NCBI RefSeq assembly: GCF_018614035.1
Contig: NZ_JAGGPA010000009.1
Coordinates: 1-64,000, forward strand
Length of the DNA: 64,000 bases
Origin: Streptomyces sp. ISL-96
Lineage (GTDB): Bacteria; Actinomycetota; Actinomycetes; Streptomycetales; Streptomycetaceae
Direction: 5' to 3'
Shown here: in pieces, positions 30,714-38,865 of the stretch
Layout of the letters: each line of letters begins with the position of its first letter
Numbering within the stretch: position 1 is the first letter of the stretch
The notes under the pieces: generated by a model
Databases searched by the model: none
The model's input: only the letters and a program-made list of their open reading frames with translations
What the model was told of the DNA's origin: nothing
Program-made: the position numbers and the translations under genes

Positions 30714-32648
30714 CTACGGGACCTCGATCCAGACGCCCTCGGACGGGGTGCCCTGATCGTCCGTCACGAACAGCATGTAGTAGCCGGACGGCACCAGCGC
30801 CCGGTTCTTCGGCACGGTGACCGAGATGCCGTCCTTCGTCTTCTTCATCTCCAGCGCGACCGTGCGCTGATCGACATCCGTCACATGGGTGACCGCACTC
30901 GGCCGCATCAGCTTCGCGTCCTTGACGGACGCGGCGTGCGCCGACTTGAAGGTCGCCGTACCGCCCCGCTTGATGCTGGCCGGACCGCCGGTGAGCTTCG
31001 GCCGCGCGTCCCGGAAGAGGTACGGCGGCGTATAGATCTCGATGCGCTGCTCGAAGACGCCGGGCCGGGTGTTGGTCTTGTCGGAGTAGAGCGAGTCGGA
31101 CCCGAAGATCATGACGCGTCCGTCGGGCAGCAGCAGCGAGCCCGAGTGGTAGTTGCGGCCCACGGCCGGGTCGGCCACCCGGCGGTACTTGCCGGTCTTG
31201 GCGTCGTACAGCCGCGCCTGAAGGATGTCGGAGCCGCCGCGCCCGCGGTAGTCGTTGGAGCCGCCGGTGATCAGGACGGTGTCGTCGGGCATCAGGGACG
31301 CGCTCGGGTAGCGGGTGCCCTCATCGAGCGAGTCGCCGTCCTTGAAGCGGGGGTTCGGGTCCTTGAGGTCGACCAGGCGCGACTTCTCACTGGACTTCTC
31401 GGACTCGCCGACTCCACCCCCGCCGATGACCATGTACTTCTCGTCCTGGGCGGGAGGCAGCCGCACGGTCGCGGAGGTCTCCATCCGGTCCGGGTCGCTG
31501 AGGCCGGGGATCTTCTTGAACTTGTTGGTCTTCAGGTCCCAGATGCCCGGCTCGCGGCCCTCGTCGGCGGGCCCGTACCCGGCGTTGGAGCCGGAGTAGA
31601 AGAGCTTGCCGTTGTTCATCAGGAAGATCGCGGGGTACGTCGGGAACTTCCTGATGACCCCGGTGTACTCCCACTTCTTCGTGACGGGGTCGTAGATCTC
31701 GTCCTTGCCGGGCACGATCTGCCCGATCTCGTCCAGCCCGGACAGCGACAGGACCTTGCCGTCCTCCAGCGTCGTGAGCGTCGGGTACCAGCGGGCCTCG
31801 TTCATCGGGTCGACGGTGATGTACTTCTCCGCCACCGGATCGAACTCGTAGGCCTCCTTGATGCCCTGGAAGTCCTTCTTGTCCAGGGCGAGCTTCTGCG
31901 CAATGCCGTACACGTTCTTGGCGTCGGTGCCCGTGAGGCCGTGGACCCGGTAGTTGTCCTCCGTACCGGACTCGTACTTCTTGCCGGACGCCTTGGCCTC
32001 GACGTAGATCCGCCCGAGCCCCGCCTCGGTGCGCAGGAACCGGCCGGTCGCCGGGTCGAAGATCTTCTTGGCCTTCTCCACCAGGACGGGGTCCTTGGAG
32101 ACGTACGTCTTGCCGTTCTTCTTCCCCGTGAAGATCGTGCCCGCCGGCAGCGTCTTCGGGGCGTCCGGGTCCTCGTTGTGGACGATCATCAGGCCGCCGG
32201 CCTTGGTGACGTCGCCCTCAAGCTTCTCGTACCGCTTGGTGCCGCCCGCCACGAGCAGCTTTCCGTCGGGGAGCTGGGTGTGCCCGGCGCAGAACATGTC
32301 CTTGGGCGTCGGGATCATCTTGTACTCGTCGGTCTTCGGGTCCCACAGCACCGACTGGAACTTCTTGGCGTCGAAGTTCTTCTGGTTGTTCCCCGAGCCC
32401 GCGATGAGCAGCACCTTGCCGGTGTGCAGCAGGGCGGCGTGGATCGTGTTGATCCGGAACTCCGCGGGGACGTCGAGGAAGTCCCAGTGGCCGTTGGCGG
32501 CCTTGTACTCCGGCCGGTTGATCTTGTAGTCGTGGTACTGCTCCGAGCCGAAGCGGTAGAGCGCGGGCCCGTTCATCCCCGCCAGAGCGAGCACCACCGC
32601 ACCCGTTATCGCCAGGCGGCGGGTGCGGCGGCTCGGACGGTAGTTCAT
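30714..32648 (-). CDS. glxA: GlxA mono-copper radical oxidase (galactose-oxidase-like)
   Basis: The 644-residue copper radical oxidase is anchored by an N-terminal helix (RRLAITGAVVLALAGM). Kelch propeller repeats are followed by a C-terminal Ig-like domain. Copper-site residues can be placed. Cys120 (DMFCAGH) and Tyr288 (EARWYPTL) should form the thioether radical cofactor, with Trp287 next to it, as the stacking Trp in GlxA. Axial Tyr500 and His501 lie in VGRNYHSGS, and His588 in VTHVTD. GlxA oxidises the CslA-made glycan at hyphal tips and is needed for aerial development. Its ATG overlaps the cslA stop by four bases. Confidence 0.95.
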   Translation of the reverse strand: MNYRPSRRTRRLAITGAVVLALAGMNGPALYRFGSEQYHDYKINRPEYKAANGHWDFLDVPAEFRINTIHAALLHTGKVLLIAGSGNNQKNFDAKKFQSVLWDPKTDEYKMIPTPKDMFCAGHTQLPDGKLLVAGGTKRYEKLEGDVTKAGGLMIVHNEDPDAPKTLPAGTIFTGKKNGKTYVSKDPVLVEKAKKIFDPATGRFLRTEAGLGRIYVEAKASGKKYESGTEDNYRVHGLTGTDAKNVYGIAQKLALDKKDFQGIKEAYEFDPVAEKYITVDPMNEARWYPTLTTLEDGKVLSLSGLDEIGQIVPGKDEIYDPVTKKWEYTGVIRKFPTYPAIFLMNNGKLFYSGSNAGYGPADEGREPGIWDLKTNKFKKIPGLSDPDRMETSATVRLPPAQDEKYMVIGGGGVGESEKSSEKSRLVDLKDPNPRFKDGDSLDEGTRYPSASLMPDDTVLITGGSNDYRGRGGSDILQARLYDAKTGKYRRVADPAVGRNYHSGSLLLPDGRVMIFGSDSLYSDKTNTRPGVFEQRIEIYTPPYLFRDARPKLTGGPASIKRGGTATFKSAHAASVKDAKLMRPSAVTHVTDVDQRTVALEMKKTKDGISVTVPKNRALVPSGYYMLFVTDDQGTPSEGVWIEVP

Positions 32649-34600
32649 TTCTTACGTCCCCCAAGGGCGATCTGCATGGTCTGGTCGGAAGCGGTCCAGG
32701 TGGGCTTCTGCTGCGGCAGGTGAGCCTCGGTCGGGGGACCGGCCGGCGGCTGCTCGGAGTGGCTCGGCGGCGGCGCCCCGTGCCTGCCCGGTGTCTTCCT
32801 CTTCCTCTTCTTCTCCTCGCGCATGGACCAGCGCCAGGCGAAGATCGGGGCCGCCGTGATGAGCAGCGCCAGTGTGGCCCAGGTGATCATCGCGGGGTGG
32901 TTGTGGCCGAAGTAGAAGGAGGAGCCGAGGGATCCGCCGAAGACCAGGATGAAGAACAGGTGGATACGGAAGGTGCCGAAGAGCGTGTCGGGGCTGGAGG
33001 AGTCGCCCTTGGGCGTCACCACGAAGCTGGACTTGCGGCGGAACGCGGCGTCCATGAGCGAGCGCGCGTAGATCGGCGCCGAGAGCGCGGACATCACCAT
33101 GCCGGCCAGACCGCCGGAGCCCTCGGGCTCGTGCGGCGACACGTTGTGGCGGCGGTTCCAGATGTAGAGGCCGATCTGGAGCGCGGAGGCGTTGCCGTAC
33201 AGCATCATCCAGATCGCCGGGTCGATCTGCACACCCGAGGCGCCCATGCCCAGGAAGAGCGCGCAGCTCAGTGCCGCGAGGATCCAGTTCATGGCCGACA
33301 TCGGGTAGAAGATGATCATCATCGTGTAGTTGAAGAGCTTGCCCGCGGGCATGGTGCCGTAGCCCCTCCAGTACTGCTTGAGGATCGTCTCGTACGTTCC
33401 GCGGGACCAGCGCAGCTGCTGCGTGAAGAAGTCGGTCCAGGCGGTCGGGCCCTCGCCGACGGCCAGCACGTCCGGGGTGTAGACGGACCGCCACTTCTTG
33501 CGGGTGGCCGGGTTCGTGGCGCGGTGGATCTCGAAGCCCGTCGCCATGTCCTCGGTGATCGAGTCGTACAGGCCGCCGATCTGCTTGAGCGCGCTGATGC
33601 GCACGGCATTGGACGTGCCGACGAACATCGGCGCGCCGTAGCGGTTACCCGCGCGCTGGATCAGGGCATGGAACAGGAACTGCTGCGACTCGGCGGCCTT
33701 GGTGACGAAGGTGTCGTAGTTGCCGTACACCTGCGGCCCGATGACGAAGCCGATGTCCGGGTCGCGGAAGTAGCCGAGCATCCGCTCCAGGTAGTTGGGC
33801 AGCGGAACGTGGTCGGTGTCGACGGAGGCGAAGAAGTCGTAGTCGTCGCCGTGCGCGTCGAGCCAGGCGTTGTAGTTGCCGTGCTTGGTCTTGGCGCGGT
33901 GCGGTCCCTTGGCCTGGTTCCACTTCGCGATGCCCTTGCGCGAGAAGTGGTGCACGCCGAGGCGCTCGCAGACCTCTCTGACCGCCGGGTCGTTGCCCTC
34001 GTCCAGCAGCCATACGTGCATCAGCCCGCGGTGGCGGATCCTGACCGCCGCCTCCAGCGTCTTCGTCACCATCTCCAGCGGCTCTTTGCCGGGCACGAAG
34101 GAGGTGAGGAAGGCGACCCGGGTGCCGGTCTCGGGCACGACGGGTACGGGGTCGCGGGCGACCAGGGTGGCGTGCGCGTTCGACAGGACATTCATCGTGC
34201 GGAAGAGCTCGATCAGTCCGATCGAGACCAGCATGACGATGTCGAGGATCACCAGCGTGTCGTTCTTGAGGTTCGGGTCGCGCTCGGTCCAGTGCGCGGG
34301 CTGCATCAGCCAGACGAACAGCCCCAGCGACAGCAGCGGCGCGGCGCACAGCAGCAGGGCGGCGCGGATACGGTGCGGCTCCTGCGAGAGCAGCGAGCGG
34401 TACTGCACGGTGTACGGCTTGGCCGGGTCGGGCTGGGTCAGGGGCCCGGCGAGTCGGCTGTAGTGCTCGTAGTCGTATCTCGGCAGCGGCTTTTTGGCCC
34501 GCATACGGGACCCGCCGGTCCGCAGCTGCGGGGGTACCCGAAGCTGTGCGGTCCGGGAAGGGTCGTTGTTGTGCCGGGCGCCGGTCGGCGTCGACGTCAT
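32645..34600 (-). CDS. cslA: CslA cellulose-synthase-like glycosyltransferase (GT2)
   Basis: This 651-residue membrane GT2 enzyme makes a beta-linked glucan at hyphal tips. Two N-terminal helices (about 78-100 and 114-133) precede the catalytic loop. That loop carries the processive signature DEGND (200-204), DTD (261-263), TED (349-351) and QQLRW (394-398). About five further helices follow, then a basic, Pro-rich cytosolic tail. The start is ATG 34600. It is first in the cslA-glxA operon; coupling to the oxidase is through an ATGA overlap. Confidence 0.95.
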   Translation of the reverse strand: MTSTPTGARHNNDPSRTAQLRVPPQLRTGGSRMRAKKPLPRYDYEHYSRLAGPLTQPDPAKPYTVQYRSLLSQEPHRIRAALLLCAAPLLSLGLFVWLMQPAHWTERDPNLKNDTLVILDIVMLVSIGLIELFRTMNVLSNAHATLVARDPVPVVPETGTRVAFLTSFVPGKEPLEMVTKTLEAAVRIRHRGLMHVWLLDEGNDPAVREVCERLGVHHFSRKGIAKWNQAKGPHRAKTKHGNYNAWLDAHGDDYDFFASVDTDHVPLPNYLERMLGYFRDPDIGFVIGPQVYGNYDTFVTKAAESQQFLFHALIQRAGNRYGAPMFVGTSNAVRISALKQIGGLYDSITEDMATGFEIHRATNPATRKKWRSVYTPDVLAVGEGPTAWTDFFTQQLRWSRGTYETILKQYWRGYGTMPAGKLFNYTMMIIFYPMSAMNWILAALSCALFLGMGASGVQIDPAIWMMLYGNASALQIGLYIWNRRHNVSPHEPEGSGGLAGMVMSALSAPIYARSLMDAAFRRKSSFVVTPKGDSSSPDTLFGTFRIHLFFILVFGGSLGSSFYFGHNHPAMITWATLALLITAAPIFAWRWSMREEKKRKRKTPGRHGAPPPSHSEQPPAGPPTEAHLPQQKPTWTASDQTMQIALGGRKK

Positions 34601-34995
34601 GAGTCATCCCCCCGCACGCATGCTGGCTGCGTGTGTTCGTCGGTCTCTTCACCCGGCGGCGGTCCCCCTCGACCATCCCGGGCGTACAAGTGGTCTGCTG
34701 TCATCCCTTCAGACCTTCAGACATGGGACGACAACCTTCCGGTTGCATGATGCCCGCCCCGGAATCGCTCCACGAACGGGGCCCCCGCCCCCTGTGCTCC
34801 GTCAGCCCCCCGGCTGTCGGACTCGCCCCCAACTTGCCCGAACCGCCCGCCCCATTGGAGCCACTGGCTCCAGGATAGGGTCTACGACCCCCATCCTTGA
34901 TCGCAAGGGTGAAACAAGGCGTTTACCGGTCATACGAGGGCTTTGGGGGCCGGTTGCGACACGGGTTCGGTGTCGGTGGAGTGTCCGGAAATCAC
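34601..34995. other. Non-coding leader/promoter region of cslA
   Basis: These ~395 bases upstream of cslA contain no supported gene. They should hold the cslA promoter on the minus strand. I see no palindromic operator that stands out; the far end abuts the tRNA terminator. Confidence 0.5.
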
Positions 34996-35028
34996 CGAAG
35001 CCCCCTCACGCTCGGTGAGGGGGCTTCG
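34996..35028 (-). terminator. Terminator of tRNA-Lys copy 1
   Basis: A perfect 14-bp stem (CGAAGCCCCCTCAC with its complement) and a GCTCG loop lie 8 bases past the 3' end of the tRNA on its strand. Confidence 0.88.
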
Positions 35029-35036
35029 ACGTCGTG

Positions 35037-35110
35037 TGCGCCGCCAGGGACTCGAACCCCGGACCCGCTGATTAAGAGTCAGCTGCTCTAACCAACTGAG
35101 CTAGCGGCGC
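35037..35110 (-). tRNA. tRNA-Lys (anticodon CTT), copy 1
   Basis: On the minus strand the 74-nt sequence folds as a tRNA. The acceptor is GCGCCGC/GCGGCGC with discriminator A, the D-arm GCTCAGTTGGTTAGAGC, and the anticodon arm GCTGACTCTTAATCAGC with CTT. The T-arm loop is GTTCGAG. No CCA is encoded. It is identical to copy 2 at 42039-42112. Confidence 0.97.
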
Positions 35111-35278
35111 CTGTCTGACCCGGAGAACTTTACCCGACTGTCGCGGGTGCTCGGACCGGCCACGCCACGTACTGTCCGTTTGGTTATCATTTGTACCGTC
35201 AGCATGCGTTATGTCCAGAGAGTTGAAACACTGTCACCCGTGCAGATGCGCCAAAAAAACCCACGGGAGGGGAACCGC

Positions 35279-36667
35279 ATGACGATGCCGGTTTTCGAGG
35301 AGTACGAGCCCGCGGCCGACTGCGGCTGCCCGGGCTGCGCCCAGGAACGCCGGGCCGCGGCCCTCGGCCTGACGGTCGCGGCCGGCGGCCACCCGGCCGC
35401 CCACGGAGCCCGCCGCGCGCTGGTGCTCGCCACCGCCGCGGGCGTGGTCCTCGGCGGCGGCGCCGGCGGCGCGGCGACCGCCGCCGCTCCCGGCCATGCT
35501 CCCGCCAGGACGGGAGCCGACCACGACCCGGAGACCCCGCAGGGCGGCCCCGCTCCGCTGCACGGCGGCCGGCCGGGTGACAACGGCCAGACGGGCCAGA
35601 CCTCGCACGTCACCCCGACGGCCACCCGGCCCGCCCTGAGGGTCACCACCCGAGCCGAGATCATCACCCGCGCCAAGCGCTGGCTGGACGCCAAGGTCCC
35701 GTACAGCATGGAGAAGTACTGGAGCGACGGATACCGGCAGGACTGCTCGGGGTACGTGTCGATGGCCTGGAACCTCGACGGCAACGAATGGACGGGCAGC
35801 CTCGCCGGGTACGGCACGCGTATAAACCGGGAGCAGCTGGAGCCCGGCGACATCCTCCTCTTCCACAACCCGGCCGACCCGAACAAGGGCTCGCACGTCA
35901 CGATCTTCGGCGGCTGGACCGACTCCACGCAGACCCACTACATCGCGTACGAGCAGACCCGCCCGCACACCCGCAGGCAGGCCACCCCGTACGCCTACTG
36001 GAACAACTCCTCGCGCTATCTCGGGTACCGCTACAACGGACTCAGCGGTGGCACCGGTGGCACCGGCGGCGCCGGTGCCACCACAACGGCCTACCCCGGC
36101 CGGAAGTACTTCGGACCGGGCGCGAACAACAGGTACGTCACCCAGCTCGGCAAGATGCTCGTCGCGCGGGGCGGCAAGCGGTTCTACAGCGTGGGCCCCG
36201 GACCCGCCTGGGGCGAGGCCGACCGGCGCGCCACCGAGGCGTTCCAGCGCGCCCAGGGCTGGACCGGCTCGGAGGCCGACGGCACGCCGGGGCCGCACAC
36301 CTGGCGGCTGCTGGTCTCGAAGCAGGGCAAGGACATCCCGGCGGCGGACGGCGGCGGCCAGGGCGCCGGCAGCGGCTCCGGCGGTACGGGGACTGGGACG
36401 GGCGCGGGTACAGGCGCCACGACCGGTGGCCTGAAGTTCCCCGGCCGGCAGTACTTCAGGCCCGGCCAGTCGAACGAGTACGTCGACAAGCTCGGCAGAC
36501 AACTGGTGAGGAAGGGCTACGGCAAGCACTACGTGTCGGGGCCGGGCCCGCGCTGGACCGAGGCGGACCGGCGCAACGTCGAGGCGTTCCAGCGTGCGCA
36601 GGGCTGGCGCGGTGCGGCGGCCGACGGTTACCCCGGCCCCCAGACTTGGCGGCGGCTCTTCGCATGA
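35279..36667 (+). CDS. Secreted NlpC/P60-like amidase with two peptidoglycan-binding domains
   Basis: The 462-residue protein starts at ATG 35279 behind GGGAGGGGAA. An N-terminal CGCPGCAQERR segment precedes an internal signal/anchor helix (RRALVLATAAGVVLGGGAGG). The hydrolase domain has nucleophile Cys in RQDCSGYVSMAW and His in KGSHVTIFGGW. Two ~75-residue repeats of the type YPGRKYFGPGANNRYVTQLG ... GPGPAWGEADRRATEAFQRAQ ... GPHTWRLL end the protein; these are actinobacterial peptidoglycan-binding modules joined by Gly/Thr-rich linkers. It probably cleaves or remodels the wall. It corresponds, from memory, to the gene next to cslA in S. coelicolor and precedes the SPFH gene by 10 bp. Confidence 0.88.
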   Translation: MTMPVFEEYEPAADCGCPGCAQERRAAALGLTVAAGGHPAAHGARRALVLATAAGVVLGGGAGGAATAAAPGHAPARTGADHDPETPQGGPAPLHGGRPGDNGQTGQTSHVTPTATRPALRVTTRAEIITRAKRWLDAKVPYSMEKYWSDGYRQDCSGYVSMAWNLDGNEWTGSLAGYGTRINREQLEPGDILLFHNPADPNKGSHVTIFGGWTDSTQTHYIAYEQTRPHTRRQATPYAYWNNSSRYLGYRYNGLSGGTGGTGGAGATTTAYPGRKYFGPGANNRYVTQLGKMLVARGGKRFYSVGPGPAWGEADRRATEAFQRAQGWTGSEADGTPGPHTWRLLVSKQGKDIPAADGGGQGAGSGSGGTGTGTGAGTGATTGGLKFPGRQYFRPGQSNEYVDKLGRQLVRKGYGKHYVSGPGPRWTEADRRNVEAFQRAQGWRGAAADGYPGPQTWRRLFA

Positions 36668-36677
36668 CGGAGGAACG

Positions 36678-37919
36678 ATGAGCACCACGACATCAGAGAC
36701 ATCCGAGCCCGACGGTGCATCGGCGGTGACGGCCTCCGCACCGGACGCTTCCGGGCGGCCGGGCGCCGAGGTCGCGCCGAGGGCCCCGGTCATCAGGAAC
36801 GAGTCCACCGTCGAGATCCCGGTGCACCTCCTCTTCCGCGACGACATCGGCCCGACCGCGCTGACGCTGCCGCCGGGCGCCTCGGTGATCAGCCGCCGGA
36901 AGGGCACGGGCGAGCAGCCCCGAGTCGATGGCCGCGGCCAGCCCGCGCCGGGGCCCGCGTCCACCTCCGCCTCCGCTTCCGCACCTGGGCACGTCCGGTC
37001 CCCCCGGCCCGCGGCGCCCGCCGACGCCGGGCTCGCGGAGCGGCCGGGCCCCGCGCTGCCCGGCTGGTGTGCGGTCGGAGTGGGGGCGGGCGCGCTCGCG
37101 GTGGGCGCGGCGCTGGTGTGGTGGACGGGGGCGGTGCCGCCGCCGGTCGCCGTACTGCTCGGGCTGCCCCTTCGCCCGTACGACGGAATCGCGCTCGGGA
37201 CATGGGCGGTGCTGGCCGCGCTGGTGGTTCTGGTCCTCTTCGCGTTCGGCGGTCTGGCCCGGGGGCGGGTCGGATACGCCTGGGTGCTGTCGCTGTTCGG
37301 CGACTACCGGGGGACCGTGCGGCGCAGCGGCCTGGTGTGGGTGAGCCCGCTGCTGCTGCGCCGCCGGGTCGACGTACGGCTGCGGCATTGGCGCAGTGAA
37401 CCGATGCCGGCCGTGGACGCGCACGGCGTCGCGCTGCAGGTCGTGGTCCTGGTGGTGTGGCGGATCAGGGACACGGCGCGGGCGGTGCTCGCCGTCGAGG
37501 ACCACGTCCAGTACTTGCGCGAGCAGGTGGAGGCGGCGATGGCGCGGGTGCTGTCGCAGCTGCCGGCCGACGCCTTCCACGACACGGCGCCGACGCTGCG
37601 CGACGCGGAGGCGGTCGGTGACGCGCTGACGCGGATGCTGGCGGCGGAGGCGGCGCCGGTGGGCATCGACGTCTCCTCGGTGCAGCCGACGCGGATCGAG
37701 TACGCCCCCGAGGTGGCGGCGGCGATGCGGCGCCGGCGGGTCGCGGCGCTCGACGCGCAGCACCGGGACAGTGTGCTGACGTCGGTGGTGGACGCGGTGG
37801 ACGACACGGTGACGCGGCTGACGTCGCGGGGGCTGGTCGAGCTGGACGACTACGAGCGGAAGGCGCTCGTGAAGGACTTGACGGTGGCGTTCTACACGGG
37901 CCGTGGGGAGGGTCTGTGA
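36678..37919 (+). CDS. SPFH/band-7 domain membrane protein
   Basis: The 413-residue product starts at ATG 36678 with GGAGG. A ~120-residue Pro/Ala-rich cytosolic region is followed by two membrane helices (WCAVGVGAGALAVGAALVWW and TWAVLAALVVLVLFAFGGLA). The SPFH domain follows, with KRSGLVWVSP-like RRSGLVWVSPLLLRRRVDVR, LQVVVLVVWRIRDTARAVLA and VSSVQPTRIEYAPEVAAAMRRR. SPFH proteins form ordered membrane assemblies; in Streptomyces this member lies in the csl neighbourhood and may organise the tip machinery. That link is contextual only. Probably co-transcribed with the upstream amidase gene. Confidence 0.88.
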   Translation: MSTTTSETSEPDGASAVTASAPDASGRPGAEVAPRAPVIRNESTVEIPVHLLFRDDIGPTALTLPPGASVISRRKGTGEQPRVDGRGQPAPGPASTSASASAPGHVRSPRPAAPADAGLAERPGPALPGWCAVGVGAGALAVGAALVWWTGAVPPPVAVLLGLPLRPYDGIALGTWAVLAALVVLVLFAFGGLARGRVGYAWVLSLFGDYRGTVRRSGLVWVSPLLLRRRVDVRLRHWRSEPMPAVDAHGVALQVVVLVVWRIRDTARAVLAVEDHVQYLREQVEAAMARVLSQLPADAFHDTAPTLRDAEAVGDALTRMLAAEAAPVGIDVSSVQPTRIEYAPEVAAAMRRRRVAALDAQHRDSVLTSVVDAVDDTVTRLTSRGLVELDDYERKALVKDLTVAFYTGRGEGL

Positions 37920-37970
37920 ACACCTCCACGATTGGTCTGGACATGTTCATTTACCGTTAATACATTGGGA

Positions 37971-37986
37971 CTTGGTCTAGACCGCA
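37971..37986. promoter_or_regulatory. DasR-responsive element (dre)-like operator before the LPMO gene
   Basis: CTTGGTCTAGACCGCA contains the palindromic core TGGTCTAGACC of the dre consensus, ending 53 bp before the LPMO start. A weaker half-match (TTGGTCTGGACAT) lies at 37932-37944. DasR is the N-acetylglucosamine-responsive GntR regulator of chitin and development genes. Confidence 0.75.
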
Positions 37987-38038
37987 CGACACGCGCGCAG
38001 CACAGCTCACAGAACTGCCCCCACGTTCAGGAGCCAGC

Positions 38039-38629
38039 ATGCGAATCAAGATGGGTGCGGCCGTGGTAGGCCTCGCGATAGCCGGGGTGTCCCTTGTGGG
38101 CACCGGCAGCGCGAGCAGCCACGGCTACACGGACTCCCCGATCAGCCGGCAGAAACTCTGTGCCAACGGCACGGTGACCGGCTGCGGCAACATCCAGTGG
38201 GAACCGCAGAGCGTCGAAGGGCCGAAGGGATTCCCCACCTCCGGTCCGGCCGACGGCAAGATCTGCGCCGGCGGCAACAGCCAGTTCGCCCAGCTCGACG
38301 ACCCCCGCGGAGGAGCCTGGCCCGCCACCAGGCTCACTGCCGGCCAGGGGTACGGCTTCCGCTGGCAGTTCACCGCCAGGCACGCGACGAGTGACTTCAG
38401 GTACTACATCACCAAGAACGGCTGGGACTCCAGCAGGCCGCTCACCCGGGCGGCCCTGGAATCGCAGCCGTTCATGACGGTCCCGTACGGCGGCCAGCAG
38501 CCGCCGTCCACCCTGACCCACCAGGGGACGGTCCCGACCCAGAAGACCGGGCGGCACATCATCCTGGCGGTCTGGACCATCGCGGACACGACGAACGCGT
38601 TCTACGCGTGCTCGGACGTCCAGTTCTGA
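38039..38629 (+). CDS. lpmP: AA10 lytic polysaccharide monooxygenase (LpmP-like)
   Basis: The 196-residue secreted copper monooxygenase starts at ATG 38039 (AGGAG upstream). The signal peptide is 27 residues, cut so that His28 of ASS-HGYTDSPISRQKLC becomes the N-terminal copper brace. The second copper His is His115 (QFTARHATSDF), and the axial aromatic is in NAFYACSDVQF. It is a single-domain AA10 enzyme without a binding module, 169 residues mature. In S. coelicolor and S. lividans the equivalent (SCO2833, LPMO10E/LpmP) acts on chitin and is tied to the CslA/GlxA glycan. The dre operator upstream supports control by amino-sugar supply. Confidence 0.95.
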   Translation: MRIKMGAAVVGLAIAGVSLVGTGSASSHGYTDSPISRQKLCANGTVTGCGNIQWEPQSVEGPKGFPTSGPADGKICAGGNSQFAQLDDPRGGAWPATRLTAGQGYGFRWQFTARHATSDFRYYITKNGWDSSRPLTRAALESQPFMTVPYGGQQPPSTLTHQGTVPTQKTGRHIILAVWTIADTTNAFYACSDVQF

Positions 38630-38640
38630 CCCTGGGTCAG

Positions 38641-38740
38641 CAAAGCCCCCAGGCCCCGGGACGCCCTGTAGGCGTGTCCTCAATCGCCGGACGGGCTCCT
38701 TGGAGCACGTCCGGCGATTGAGGAGCGGGGCCTGGGGCAG
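38641..38740. repeat. Streptomyces intergenic palindromic repeat acting as terminator
   Basis: An inner perfect 17-bp stem (38677-38693, TCCTCAATCGCCGGACG, with 38708-38724) sits in an outer near-complementary stem (GCCCCAGGCCCCG type, about 38645-38657 with 38726-38739). The inner sequence is one I recognise as recurring in many Streptomyces intergenic regions. It follows the LPMO stop. Confidence 0.75.
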
Positions 38741-38865
38741 CACCCCAGTTCGGGAAGGGGCGGGTAGGGGAAAGCTCCGCAGGACACGCCCTGCCACCGC
38801 ATCCGGTGGCTTGCGCAGCAGCCGCAGGGGGAAGGATCGCGACTTCCGAGTCCCAGGGGGCAGTC

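Noticed and set aside
30885..32723. 612-residue plus-strand frame
   Set aside because: Antisense to glxA, whose copper ligands and Kelch pattern are unmistakable; the frame is Val/Leu/Gly-rich shadow sequence.
32720..34750. 676-residue plus-strand frame
   Set aside because: Antisense to cslA; typical high-G+C shadow composition.
35234..36964. 576-residue minus-strand frame
   Set aside because: Antisense to the NlpC/P60 amidase and its downstream neighbour; no domain features.
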